Position numbers and translations under genes: made by a program
In this document: positions 1 through 9,729 of the stretch, piece by piece
Numbering within the stretch: the first letter of the stretch is position 1
Layout of the letters: each line of letters begins with the position of its first letter
The notes under the pieces: generated by a model
What the model was told of the DNA's origin: nothing
The model's input: the letters and a program-made list of their open reading frames with translations, nothing else
Databases searched by the model: none
Assembly (NCBI GenBank): GCA_022419385.1
Contig: JAJUBI010000002.1
Span: 682,001-746,000 of the forward strand
Source: Paraconiothyrium sp. Pb-2020
Taxonomy: Eukaryota; Ascomycota; Dothideomycetes; Pleosporales; Didymosphaeriaceae
Length of the DNA: 64,000 nucleotides
Direction: 5' to 3'

Positions 1-754
1 CGATGGAGGAAATGGTTGTCCGTCACAGGTTGCGCAAGCGGTCATTAGCCGCCTAAATAGATGCGAGACGTAATTGCGACCAATCGTCTCGTCCCGACGA
101 CACGGATAAGCCGCAGCCAAGAGCCCCCTGCCATCTGAACCTTCGATTGGTTAATATTGATCTTGGAAATTATTCTACTAGAGGAAACATTACAGGAGCG
201 GACGCGATGCTGCACGACGACATCCAACCTGTTCAGAAACTTCATTGTAGCACACGACGACTTGGATATGAGGGAAGTGCGTTACATAGTTACGCATCAA
301 GCTGGAGTAGTACCAGCACTCCAGTAACTCCGTTCTGACGTTTCGCGTTGCAGTTCCGCTTACACTTCGGTTTCAGCGCTCCTGATGCGTCCTTCAAGAT
401 TTATGCCTACTCGCCTGTGGCATCCACGGTGCAATCATCGTCGGACTCTGTAATGAACCGACCCAGCGGAGCGTAGCGCATCGTTCGCATCTGTTTTGTG
501 TGTATACCAATGCAGTAGTGTGCGCCAGCTGAAAGATGCGCACATGTAGGCTGCCGTTTCGTTGCATCGCACAACGGCGTGGAGGTGTAGGAAAGGAGGC
601 ATAAAGACTGGCGTTGTTCGCGGGGCTTGACCTGGCTGGCATCGTCAGGTCCCCATACAAATCTGGCATCCACTCCGAATGTAATCTTTGATCGACCCTT
701 CCCACACAAGCCTTTTTTTTTAACTGACTGTATCGTTTCGATTCCAGAGACAAT
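1..754. other. Left-edge non-coding stretch
   Basis: No gene is recognised here. Only short open stretches without family similarity are present. A T-rich run just before position 722 lies upstream of the secreted repeat-protein gene and is probably part of its promoter or leader. Confidence 0.5.
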
Positions 755-1155
755 ATGTATACGCGCCAGGTCTTCATCGTTGCAGGTCTTGTGCTTCCGA
801 TCTTGACCGCTCCATTGCCGACGACCAAGGTGAGCACCGACAGAGGATGCGGATGGAATATTATTGATTCCTTAAGTAGATTAGTCTTGACGATCGAGCC
901 TCCCTACTTGGAGACGGTGTATCGCCATTCCGACAACGCGATCTTGGCGATGATGGCAATTCACTGGGACGGCGTGATGTGTCCCAGGTCGATGATGGAA
1001 ATTCGTTTGGACGCCGGGATATATCCTTCCCCGGGAATGACGGAAACTCGTTTGGACGCCGGGATATATCCTTCCCCGAGAATGATGGAAATTCGCTTGG
1101 ACGCCGGGCTATATCCTTCCCCGAGGATGATGGAAACTCATTTGGACGACGATAG
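755..1155 (+). CDS. Secreted repeat protein with dibasic sites, candidate Kex2-processed peptide precursor
   Basis: Two exons are inferred, 755-829 and 880-1155, separated by a 50-bp intron that starts GTGAGC and ends GTAG, in phase 0. The product is 116 aa. Residues 1-19 look like a signal peptide (MYTRQVFIVAGLVLPILTA). The body carries five copies of DGNS(F/L)GRR; full units read like DISFPENDGNSLGRR and the last GRR is directly followed by the stop. Between copies the nucleotide changes are mostly silent in this frame: GGC/GGA, AAT/AAC, TCA/TCG, and the RR pair written CGG CGT, CGC CGG or CGA CGA. That supports this frame over the unspliced one. Secreted fungal repeat proteins with KR/RR spacers are cut by Kex2 and trimmed by Kex1 into small peptides. 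The repeats contain no Tyr and no Cys, so a ustiloxin-type cyclic product is less likely. No homologue is recognised. The gene is convergent with a DUF3176 gene. Confidence 0.7.
949..1152 (+). repeat. In-frame 45-bp tandem repeat, five units
   Basis: Units run 949-990 (42 bp), 991-1035, 1036-1080, 1081-1125 and 1126-1152 (truncated by the stop codon). Each encodes DDGNS(F/L)GRR plus a linker such as DISFPE. Units 2-4 are the most alike. Confidence 0.9.
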
Positions 1156-1479
1156 TTAATACGCCCTGCACTAGCAATGTTCGGCAAAGAGGTTAAAGAA
1201 CGAGCCTCTCGCCGTGCTAGAAGGGATGGAGCAGCTTCGGGTAGATATTGCGATTTGTGGAAAGATGAGTTGTGCACACCCGAAGACTATCGCCTTCCCT
1301 TGGCCAGCTCGTAGCACAAAGCATTTCGCAGTTGAGGTCAGTGGGGAAAGTAATGTACTCTACAATTAGTTACAGAAGTGTACTCGTGTCGCGTTCTTCC
1401 CCGATAGTTTTGACAGCTGGCGGTGAAACATCCAAAGCCTTCCAAAGCCTGACGACTATATGTTATCATGCGTGATTCC
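1156..1479. other. Convergent intergenic spacer
   Basis: This 324-bp spacer lies between the 3' ends of the repeat-protein gene and the first DUF3176 gene. I see nothing else in it. Confidence 0.5.
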
Positions 1480-3927
1480 TCATATCATCCAGGCGGTGGG
1501 TGGTATTGTTTTGTCTTTGTCGCCTTGGGTGGGGGAGGTGTTCCCAGATAATCGCCATCCCTTCGTAGCGTGCAGTCGAACCTTTAGCTCTTTTGCCTTC
1601 GCACGCGGTGTGCTTCCTTTTGCTGCAATTGTCTTTTGTTTCTGTACATGGTCTGGTAATCCATAGAGCAGCGTCGCAATTGCTGAAGATTTCCAGACTC
1701 CTTCATCAGCCGTTTTCTTCATTGTTGCAATAAGGAAGACAGCACTAAGTATTAGTAACGCAAGCGGTAGCGCTAGCCACTGCCACCGTACGGCCACGTA
1801 TGTTTCTTGAGAAAATGCTGCGCCTGCGGCATATGATGCATTCGGGTAAGACCTGACCACGTTCGTGATCGCATCCGTCATTCTTTCTAGATGACGAGTG
1901 ATGTTGTTTCCCGCTGACCAAGGATTAAAGTCTAGGACTCTTTGAAAAGGGGCGCCATTGATGTTCGTTTTGTACCTAAGTTTCGGCACTGAAGATATGT
2001 TTGTTGCCGTGTAGAAAGAAGGGAATATATCATCAAAGACCGCCGACACTTTCAGGAACGTGGTATTGTCCATCCCATATTGTACAATGTGAGAACCATT
2101 GGCATCTGTTGGAGCCCGGATCGTGATGTTTTCTGAATACGAAATGTCTATGGTATCGCTACCCGGGATACTGGAGAATTTGGTATGCCAAGGAAAGTCG
2201 CCTGAGGTTGTGTTTTCGACAGTGTTAATCACCCGTTCTTCGTATGTACCCATATAGTATGCTGATTCAATGGTCTTAACACACCAGGATATTACACACT
2301 CATGAGCGATGGGGGTTTCATTCCGGAGGACACCTGCTGTTCCATTCGCGGCTGACACAATAACCACATCGAGAAGTGAATTCCTGATGTCTTTGAAGTT
2401 TATGGAACCACCGAAGAGTGGGGTTCTTGCGGTATTGGTGACCAGAGGGAGCAAGCGGGTAAGAAGGACCTCATTCTTCGACGCTGTACCGACAGAAGTA
2501 TCAATGGCCTTTGTGAGATATCCTGACATTAGGATAGGCCGATCGGAATGGCTTGTCGCATTGATATACCAGCCGCACATCGTGGCATTTGGATACAACC
2601 TGCTCGCTTGATATCCGCCTGTCAAATTCGCTACCCAGTCCGCAGTCGTCTCTAAACAAGCAAAGTCAAGTAGTTGGGATACTTCCGTACATCTGCTGCA
2701 TACACCTAATGTCTGATAAGCCGGCCAGGTGCAATTACTCGTTGGACAAGAGATTGGTATTTCGGGGCGCGTACCATTGCCGAACGGCACTGGTTGAGTG
2801 CCATTGTCATAGAAGAACTTTTTTGTCGCCATGTAAACGTCGTTATCTAACTGTGACATTTCTTTGCCCGCTCTGAACTCGGGAATATAGCGTGGTTCAT
2901 ACCGGATGGTGCGTGGAATGGAGCTCGTGCCCTGCAGCGCCCATCGATCAGGGAAATCCACGACCTGTTGAAAGAAAGGATCAAGAACCAATGAAAATAG
3001 GGTAATACCAGCGCCAAGTGCCGCTAAAGCGCGGCCTTTCGTCCGGATCAGCAGTAAGATAGATCCCCATGGGCCTCTCGAAGCGTTGTCAAATATCTCA
3101 AAATCCCACATCGTCTTCGAATGACCTTGAAACCAGCTCCATTTGAGTTGTCCAAGGGCTTCAGACACTGGAAGTATCAAGGCCGCTCCAGCAATTTTGG
3201 ACAGCACAGCAATGAGTGCGTTCAAAGTAAGAACTCCGGGCCAATTGGGGATCCTACCATCCCGATAATAGATCAAGATACCAATGATTGTGCCCATACA
3301 AATGGCGCTCAGCCACCAGCTGATGATCTCAATCAGCCACCTCTTGATGACATTTCCGGAGAGACTATAACGCCATAGGCCTTCCTCGATTCGTTGTGCA
3401 ATGTTCGATGATCGATTGCCTTTCTCCACACCAGATGAGGCTGCGCTTGTGGTCGGCGGAGCGGATTGTTCGAATTGTATGCCGAGACCAAACTCATTGT
3501 ATGAGCCAGGCGCGCGTAGCGGATGCAGTACATGAGGACCTGATTCATGGTAGATAGCATTTCTCCGAGCTGTTTCATTCGAATTTGGATGCGACGGTAG
3601 ATTTCGAGTCTTCGGAGGATTTGGCAGAGCTTTTGGCGGTGGCGGTGGCGGTAGTGATGTTTGCAATGACGCTCGTGGTGGAATTGGCCATATTGGCGAA
3701 AGGTTCGTGAATTGTGTCGCTGCAGATGCTCGAGAGTCTTGCGCGAATTGAGCCAATGGGACAGCTAAAGACCTGTTTCCACGCTCTGAAGATGAATGCT
3801 CGGGTAGAGGTGAGACTGGTAGAATCGCGTTGTAAGTCCGCATTGTTTCTGTGCCCTCGCTGGATTCGAGATAGATCGGCATGTGAGGGTAGGGTGGCCA
3901 GCGTCGGAAGTTTGATGTGCCCGCCAT
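1480..3927 (-). CDS. DUF3176-family membrane protein, copy 1
   Basis: A single exon encodes 815 aa. The longer open frame starts at TTG, so I take the first ATG at 3927. The N-terminal 200 residues are Pro/Ser-rich and probably disordered. The DUF3176 signature follows: a hydrophobic pair (WWLSAICMGTIIGILIYY and an alanine-rich helix), then EALGQLKWSWFQ, the FDNASRGPWGS block, and a further helix ending DPFFQQVVDF. A large region with many N-x-S/T sites and paired cysteines (CPTSNCTWPAYQTLGVCSRC) follows and is likely extracellular or lumenal. One C-terminal helix (WLALPLALLILSAVFLIAT) precedes a basic tail. DUF3176 proteins are widespread in Pezizomycotina and their function is unknown. The gene is a tandem paralogue of 5066-7172 but lacks that gene's intron. 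Confidence 0.85.
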   Translation of the reverse strand: MAGTSNFRRWPPYPHMPIYLESSEGTETMRTYNAILPVSPLPEHSSSERGNRSLAVPLAQFAQDSRASAATQFTNLSPIWPIPPRASLQTSLPPPPPPKALPNPPKTRNLPSHPNSNETARRNAIYHESGPHVLHPLRAPGSYNEFGLGIQFEQSAPPTTSAASSGVEKGNRSSNIAQRIEEGLWRYSLSGNVIKRWLIEIISWWLSAICMGTIIGILIYYRDGRIPNWPGVLTLNALIAVLSKIAGAALILPVSEALGQLKWSWFQGHSKTMWDFEIFDNASRGPWGSILLLIRTKGRALAALGAGITLFSLVLDPFFQQVVDFPDRWALQGTSSIPRTIRYEPRYIPEFRAGKEMSQLDNDVYMATKKFFYDNGTQPVPFGNGTRPEIPISCPTSNCTWPAYQTLGVCSRCTEVSQLLDFACLETTADWVANLTGGYQASRLYPNATMCGWYINATSHSDRPILMSGYLTKAIDTSVGTASKNEVLLTRLLPLVTNTARTPLFGGSINFKDIRNSLLDVVIVSAANGTAGVLRNETPIAHECVISWCVKTIESAYYMGTYEERVINTVENTTSGDFPWHTKFSSIPGSDTIDISYSENITIRAPTDANGSHIVQYGMDNTTFLKVSAVFDDIFPSFYTATNISSVPKLRYKTNINGAPFQRVLDFNPWSAGNNITRHLERMTDAITNVVRSYPNASYAAGAAFSQETYVAVRWQWLALPLALLILSAVFLIATMKKTADEGVWKSSAIATLLYGLPDHVQKQKTIAAKGSTPRAKAKELKVRLHATKGWRLSGNTSPTQGDKDKTIPPTAWMI

Positions 3928-5065
3928 CTTCCCGTATGCTAATAATGTGAAGGAAATAGCAAATAATAAACCAGTACCAACCTTCAGAAGCACCAAAGAA
4001 ATGAAGCGATCACACCAAAGAATGGAAAGAAGCGAACGCCTGTTGCGATTGTACTGGCATCATGGCATAGTAATATCCTGAAGATTGTGCTGCATAGTAG
4101 GTCGTACGAACCAAGATTGGAAGCGTTCGAAACAGCATGTGCTGATGGTTTTCGGGTATTGCGCGGCCGTGTTCTAGAAAAGAGCCCTGACCGGTTCGTT
4201 CCCCCACTCACAGCAGGTACTAAGCGCGGTATCGACTCTGTAACAAGGACGATCTGCCAAGAAAAGAGGCTCAAGATCCTCAGTCTACAAATTCGGTCGC
4301 GGCAGTGCGGTCATAGCTGCCGGAAGTCTTCTGCCCGAGGCCTATATCCGTAGTAAGCGCTGGTGGGTATATTAGTCGGCGTAGAATAGGCACAGCCACC
4401 GACCCTCGCCTTCGAACTAGCTGCAAATGTAAACTTAGTCCTTCGGCCCCATGACTGCATCGGAGCATGAACTACTCCTACGGCACGGTCCGGCGGCTGC
4501 GGTAAGACTTCGCGATTGTACGTTCACGGCATCGGATTCTTCCGAATGCTGAACGCCATTGACGAACGATGTGCAACTTTGCGCTGTCTGGCTCTTGTAA
4601 GAGTACAAAGGGAGGCGCAGGTAGGTGTTGACGCCTCGACCCGTACGCCAAGCCACGTTAGCGTCGCACTAACCCTAAATTTAGCTCTTATCGATTAGCC
4701 TGCACTTCCATAACAACACAGCGCCAGTGGCCTTGCTGTTGTGAATCGCAACAACTGAACTCAACTTTCAGTATCGACTTCTATGCATACTTTCCACGCT
4801 TTCTTTGAAGGTGGCTTTGATGATACACCTTGCAGTGACGGAAACACGACAGTGATACAGCTGCTTTCCATCTATCGCCCATTATACCTAGGTAGAGAAA
4901 GAGGCCCATGCTATGGTTGGCATCGTGACGACCCGCCAGAACGAGACTCGCTGCTGCAACAAAGCACCATCTTCTGGACCTCGGAATGTGTAATCAAATC
5001 TACCATTGCTGCAATGGCGCAAGACTACCTGTTAAAAGGAACATTCGCTGAATCCCGTTCTACAA
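3928..5065. other. Spacer between the DUF3176 paralogues
   Basis: This stretch of 1.1 kb holds only short open stretches without recognisable similarity. It probably contains the promoter of copy 1 and the 3' region of copy 2. Confidence 0.5.
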
Positions 5066-7172
5066 CTACCGGACCAGGTCCGCACCAAGCATCCCCTGAA
5101 ACCCTCCACCGTTTTGTGGTTGTATCCTAACTCTCGTACCTTTGATCGACCCGTCATACTTCCAAGAGCTCGACGAAGTGAATTGCTTCTGCATCGGGCC
5201 TGGCAATCCGTAGATCAAAGTCGGCATCGCGGACGTCTTCCACGCTCTCATACCTATGTCCGCTCCCTTCGACGTCTTCGTCATTGTGGCAACCAGAAAG
5301 AGTAGACTCAGTATGAGCAGCACCAGTGGAAATGTCAACCACGCCCATCTTACTTTGACGTAATACTCCATGTTGTATGCAGATCCTATGACGAGCTCGG
5401 TCCCAGTGGAGGAGCGAACTATGTTCGTCATCGCTGTTGACAAGCGCTCCATGTGATGGGTGACATTGTTCGGGGGTAGCCATGGGTTCCATTTGGATTT
5501 TCGAAAGTAAGGAAACCCCGTTATGGATGTTTTATAGCGGAAGCTCGGTTCACTTGTATCGTTCGGAGCTGTGAGAAACGCTGGGAATATCTCATCGAAA
5601 CTGTTACAGGCGGTTAGTTGAGTGATGTTGTCAAGTCCATAGCTGCGGCCATCGGAAGAAGATACGATTGTGACGTTTTCGGTGTACGTCATTGTGGTGG
5701 CATTACCCGCAAGATTAATTGTTCGGCTGGTGACCCAAGGATTTTGGCCTGGTGTGGAGTTGCTCTGGACCTTAGTGATATCCTCACGATAACGACCGAA
5801 GGCAAACGTTGACTGAACAGATTTGATACACCATGACAAGGCGCATTCTAGAGCCATAGGTGTCTCGTTTCGGTAGACGCTATTGATACCATCTTTTGCT
5901 GCAACGATGATCACATCGGTCAAGGGATTCCGCAGGTGCTTAAAATTGATGGATCCGCCCCATAAAGCCTCACGATCAGGGTTAGTTATCAGTGGCAAGG
6001 TTCGGAGCAAAAGCGCTTCGCCCGCTAGGCCTTGACCGGCAGGGGACATCATGGCTGTTGTGCTATAGCCAGACCTTAACGTTGGAAAGTCGACAGTGAT
6101 GTTGAAGAAGTAACCACAAACGGTGGCGTTCGGATAGTTAACGTGATCAATATCGTCAGGATCACGTGTGAGGTTGGCGATCCAGTCAACACGCGCCACA
6201 CGGCATCCGAACTGAAGTAGATCACTTGAGACCTCAGAACATTGACTACATACCCCTAACGTTTCGTATGCGGGAAACGTACAATTGCTGGTAGGACAGG
6301 AAACGGGTATCTCAGGGCGCGTGCCGTTGCCATATAAGGACGGGTGTGTGCCGTTGTCATAAAAGAATTCTTGCTGGACGGGCCGCAAGTATCGATCTGT
6401 AGTTGCCACCTCAAGACCACCCTTGAATTCGATCAGCCGGTCAGGTGAATATTGTACAGACTTCGCAATCGTACTATTCGATTCCAACGACCATCTTTCT
6501 GGGAGGTCAACAACCTGCCTATCGATATTCCTGATTAGCTACATAATACAGTCTAATTGACAATCAAGAATGCATCTTGAACAATATTGCTACATTGTAT
6601 CTAGGAATGACTTACTGGAAAAAAGTATCATTAGCAATCAAAAGCACCGTCAAAATCGCACCCAGTGCAGCAAGCGACCTCCCCCTCGTCCTTAACAGCA
6701 ACATAACAGAGCCCCACGCTCCCCTCGACGCCTTATCGAAGATCTCAAAGTCCCAAATCTCCTTGCTCTTTCTACCTTGAAACCAAAGCCACTTGAGTTG
6801 GCCTAATGCTTCAGACACAGGGAGGATGAGTGCAGCCGATGCTATTTTCGATAGGACGTTGTTAATGGTAAGTCCAAGTGGCCATGTGGTCAAGCTCTTG
6901 TGGTCGAGGTAGAACAGAATTCCGACGATTGCGCCAATGGACAGAGCGCTGATCGTCCAGCTAGTCAATTCCCAAAGCCATCTTCGGATGATGTTGTCCG
7001 AGGCATTGAGTGCAGCTAGCTTCTTCTCGAGTTTTTGTGTAAGATCTAACGACGACCGCTTTGCTGCACGTTCGTTGGGATTTGAGTGCAGGTTGCGTTC
7101 CCTATTCGGATGGACTGTTGCCGTAGGTATTTGCGGTCGGGTTCGTAGGGAGGGCCGAGGATGAGCTGACAT
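5066..7172 (-). CDS. DUF3176-family membrane protein, copy 2
   Basis: Two exons, 7172-6616 and 6518-5066, encode 669 aa. The 97-bp intron starts GTAAGT, has a GCTAATC branch-like site, and rejoins FFQ to QVVDLPERW, exactly as in the intronless paralogue 1480-3927. The upstream open frame starts at TTG inside a 15-bp repeat, so the first ATG (7172, MSAHPRP) is used. The domain order matches copy 1: a short disordered N-terminus, two helices, EALGQLKWLWFQ, FDKASRGAWGS, a third helix, a Cys-containing glycosylatable region (CPTSNCTFPAYETLGVCSQC) and a C-terminal helix (WLTFPLVLLILSLLFLVAT). The N-terminal disordered part is much shorter than in copy 1. Function is unknown; an integral membrane protein is inferred. 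Confidence 0.85.
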
Positions 7173-7185
7173 TGCTGCGATAAAT

Positions 7186-7290
7186 GAGGATGCTAACGAT
7201 GAGGATGCTAACGATGAGGATGCTAACGATGAGGATGCTAACGATGAGGATGCTAATGATGAGGATGCTGACGACGAGTATGCTAACAAT
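7186..7290 (+). repeat. 15-bp minisatellite, seven units
   Basis: Seven head-to-tail copies of GAGGATGCTAACGAT occur, the last three degenerate. They start 14 bp upstream of the ATG of the second DUF3176 gene, in its leader or promoter. Read on the minus strand the array is open and would add LASSS repeats, but without an ATG. Confidence 0.9.
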
Positions 7291-7976
7291 TACCAACGAT
7301 AAGGATAAAGCTGCCTCGAAATTCAAGTTAGAAAAAGTGGCTTAAAAGTATACTAGTATTGCAATTTCATGCGATGCAGATTCGCGCTTCTAACATCCAA
7401 AGATATACTTTCAAACGTCCTAAGCGCGCAGGCTGCATATTCGGTGGCGGACTATCTTCGCATCCCGCAAGCGCCCGTTTCTGTTCCAAAAGCGAACGGA
7501 ATGATTTTCTAAGGCAGAATTGTTCTTCGGCATTTTGAAACGCTACCTAGGTGCGCTAGATCGTGGACGCTGCGGCGCAGTGCGTGCAAAACGCTTGCCG
7601 AATATACATCGGCGGCTACTAACGACAAGATTTGCGGTAGTGCTCATTATCTTGTGGCTGTTGACTCACAAATCCAAATAATGGTAACAAAATCGGATAT
7701 ATATATATAAGAATCGTCGTAGAGAGTAGTGCATAATCTGCTAGGCACGGTCGTGGGCCCACCCAACACATTGCGTCAACAATGGCCAGAGATGTAAATA
7801 TAGCGATATAATGCATGCAAAGACGGGGACTGATCATAGAGAAGTATTGTTTTATTGGCTACGCTACGAAGCCTCTGTATCGAAAATCCATCACTTCATT
7901 CGTCATGTCACATTCATTACTGGGCTTTCCAAAACGCCGTTGACTCCTGCCGTCGCCGAAAGCTATTACCACCCGG
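7291..7976. other. Intergenic, upstream of DUF3176 copy 2
   Basis: No gene is recognised. The stretch holds the likely promoter of the second DUF3176 gene, the 3' flank of AHA1, and a short TA-repeat run near 7697-7710. Confidence 0.5.
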
Positions 7977-9087
7977 CTATAGCACGGTACCAAAACCAAA
8001 CGTGGTCTTGATGCTTCGGACGTAGTACTCGCCCCAGTTGCCTTTCGTCGGCTCCTCTTGACCGATAGGCACGCCCTTCCATTCCACCCGCATCACGGTA
8101 ACCGCGTCAACATCGTTCTGATCGAACCAGATGGACAGGGTGGAATAATGTCCGGCAGGCCATTGCGCGAGACGCCATTTCTGGACGATGTGTGTGGGCT
8201 TCTCCAGCTCTGTGAACTCTCCTGAAACATTTCCGCCGAACAACTCGAAGGTGCCTCCTGGCTTAGCGCCGGACCAATTCTTAGGTGGTGACCGGGTGAA
8301 GGCAGCTATTCTGTCAGGCTCAGTGAAGGTTTTGTACAGCTCCTCAGCTGTGGTGCGGAATTCGGTGCTGTCGTTGATGGTTGTAGTGTTAACCAATGAT
8401 CCACCACTCTTTTGTGTGGCAGACGTTGCAGGCTTCGATTCTGACTTGTTGATGCCAGAGTTGGAGTAGGTCTTGGGCGTTGAGAATCCGCTAGAAGGAT
8501 TGGACCCAGGCGCGTGCTGGATATCCTTGCCGTGCTCGGCAATAAGGGCCGGTCCGAGCTTGGCGAAGCTCTTTCGCAGTTGCGGCACGATCTTTGCTCG
8601 AACGAGGTCTTTGACAGGCTGCTTGCTCTTGTCATCTGAATAGATGTCTATCTCAAACTGGTATAACAGTTAGGATGCGGTCGTGTATAGGAACGGACAT
8701 AACAACAGCTGGGAGCGAAGGGAACATACGACATACTCGTCTTCCTCCGTGTCGTGTGCCACTTCGGGGACAGTGATGGTGCCGCTGGCTTCTTCGCCTT
8801 CCTTGTTCTTGCCTGCCGACCAGCTCAGCCGCCGAACCTGCTCGCTGTCCAAAGGTGAACATACCTTTGTATTCAAGCTTCAGCTTGACATCGAATATTG
8901 TGATAACCTTGCCCTTGCGCTGGCTCACATCCACATCGCCATCCATGCTCATGAGGCTGTCCACTTTCGCGCTGACGCCATCTTCTTCAGCGGTGATATC
9001 GAGCACCTCCTTGGTGAGGTAGTCCCTCGCCCACGGGCTGACATCCTTGTTTACCCAGTGCCAGTTGTTCGGGTTGTGGAGGACCAT
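7977..9087 (-). CDS. AHA1: Activator of Hsp90 ATPase (Aha1)
   Basis: Three exons, 9087-8865, 8812-8730 and 8657-7977, encode 328 aa, close to the usual Aha1 length. Aha1 is a cytosolic co-chaperone that binds the Hsp90 middle domain and stimulates its ATPase. The N-terminal domain shows the diagnostic NPNNWHW motif at residues 5-11 and QRKGKVITIFDVKLKLEYKG, which carries across intron 1 into KNKEGEEASGTI. The C-terminal AHSA1 (START-like) domain runs from about residue 200 to the end (TTAEELYKTFTEP, FELFGGNVSGEF, WRLAQWPAGHYS, GWGEYYVRSIKTTFGFG-like ending). A Ser/Thr-rich linker joins the two domains. Introns are 52 and 72 bp and the second has a CTAACTG branch site. An in-frame ATG 11 codons upstream is not available; MVLHNPNN fits the family start. 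Confidence 0.93.
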
Positions 9088-9729
9088 TGTGTCGCGCGGG
9101 GTATCAGAGCTCGTGCGCAAATCTGAAATCCATGAATTAGTCTCGGCGCCCTCAGAGAAAGGACATAGACTGGAAATGGGATATTGTGTTCAGGACTAGG
9201 AGCGATGCTCCCGCAAAGCTTTATCCGCAGCAAAAGAGTACAAGTCTTCTAGGACTGGTGCCAGCTGTGGTTTCATCATACAAACGAAGAGGTAAACAAG
9301 CTATTATACGTACCGAGTATATAGAGTGAGAATGACAAGAAACCTGAATTACCCTCCCAAACAGCGACAGTGAAAGATGCGAAGGTGTGATGTTGGAAGA
9401 AGCTGAAATAGTGGAGGAAATGAGCGACAGAACTTTCGAGAAGTCGAAGCTGCCTTTCGGCAAAACTTCGGGCCGACCACGCTAATGACTAATCGAGGGT
9501 TCCTGAGCTCTCCATTGTCGTAGAGATGCTTTACTGTTCTGGCTCAAACATCTTGTGTGCTTCACCTTGATCAATCTTATTGAGCCAGGTCAACCACAGT
9601 GTAGCCGCACTATGCAAGCAGTCCCAACAATGCAATTGCAATGACGGAATAACACAGCTGCTCACCATTACACCTATATTCGGAGACATGCTCTAAGTAC
9701 TCCTTTTGCACTTCTATAAACGCCTTCCC
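9088..9729. other. Intergenic between AHA1 and HUL5
   Basis: This 640-bp stretch holds the AHA1 promoter and the HUL5 3' flank. No other gene is recognised. Confidence 0.5.

Noticed and set aside
755..1159. Unspliced 134-codon reading of the repeat gene (YPSPRMMEIRLDAG repeats)
   Set aside because: Nucleotide differences among repeat copies are not silent in this frame but are in the spliced frame. A good 50-bp intron with GTGAGC donor explains the switch.
861..1277. Minus-strand open frame with RRPNEFPSF repeats
   Set aside because: It is the antisense of the same 45-bp repeat; no signal peptide or splice support.
3928..3996. Extra N-terminal 23 residues of DUF3176 copy 1
   Set aside because: They require a TTG start; the first ATG is at 3927.
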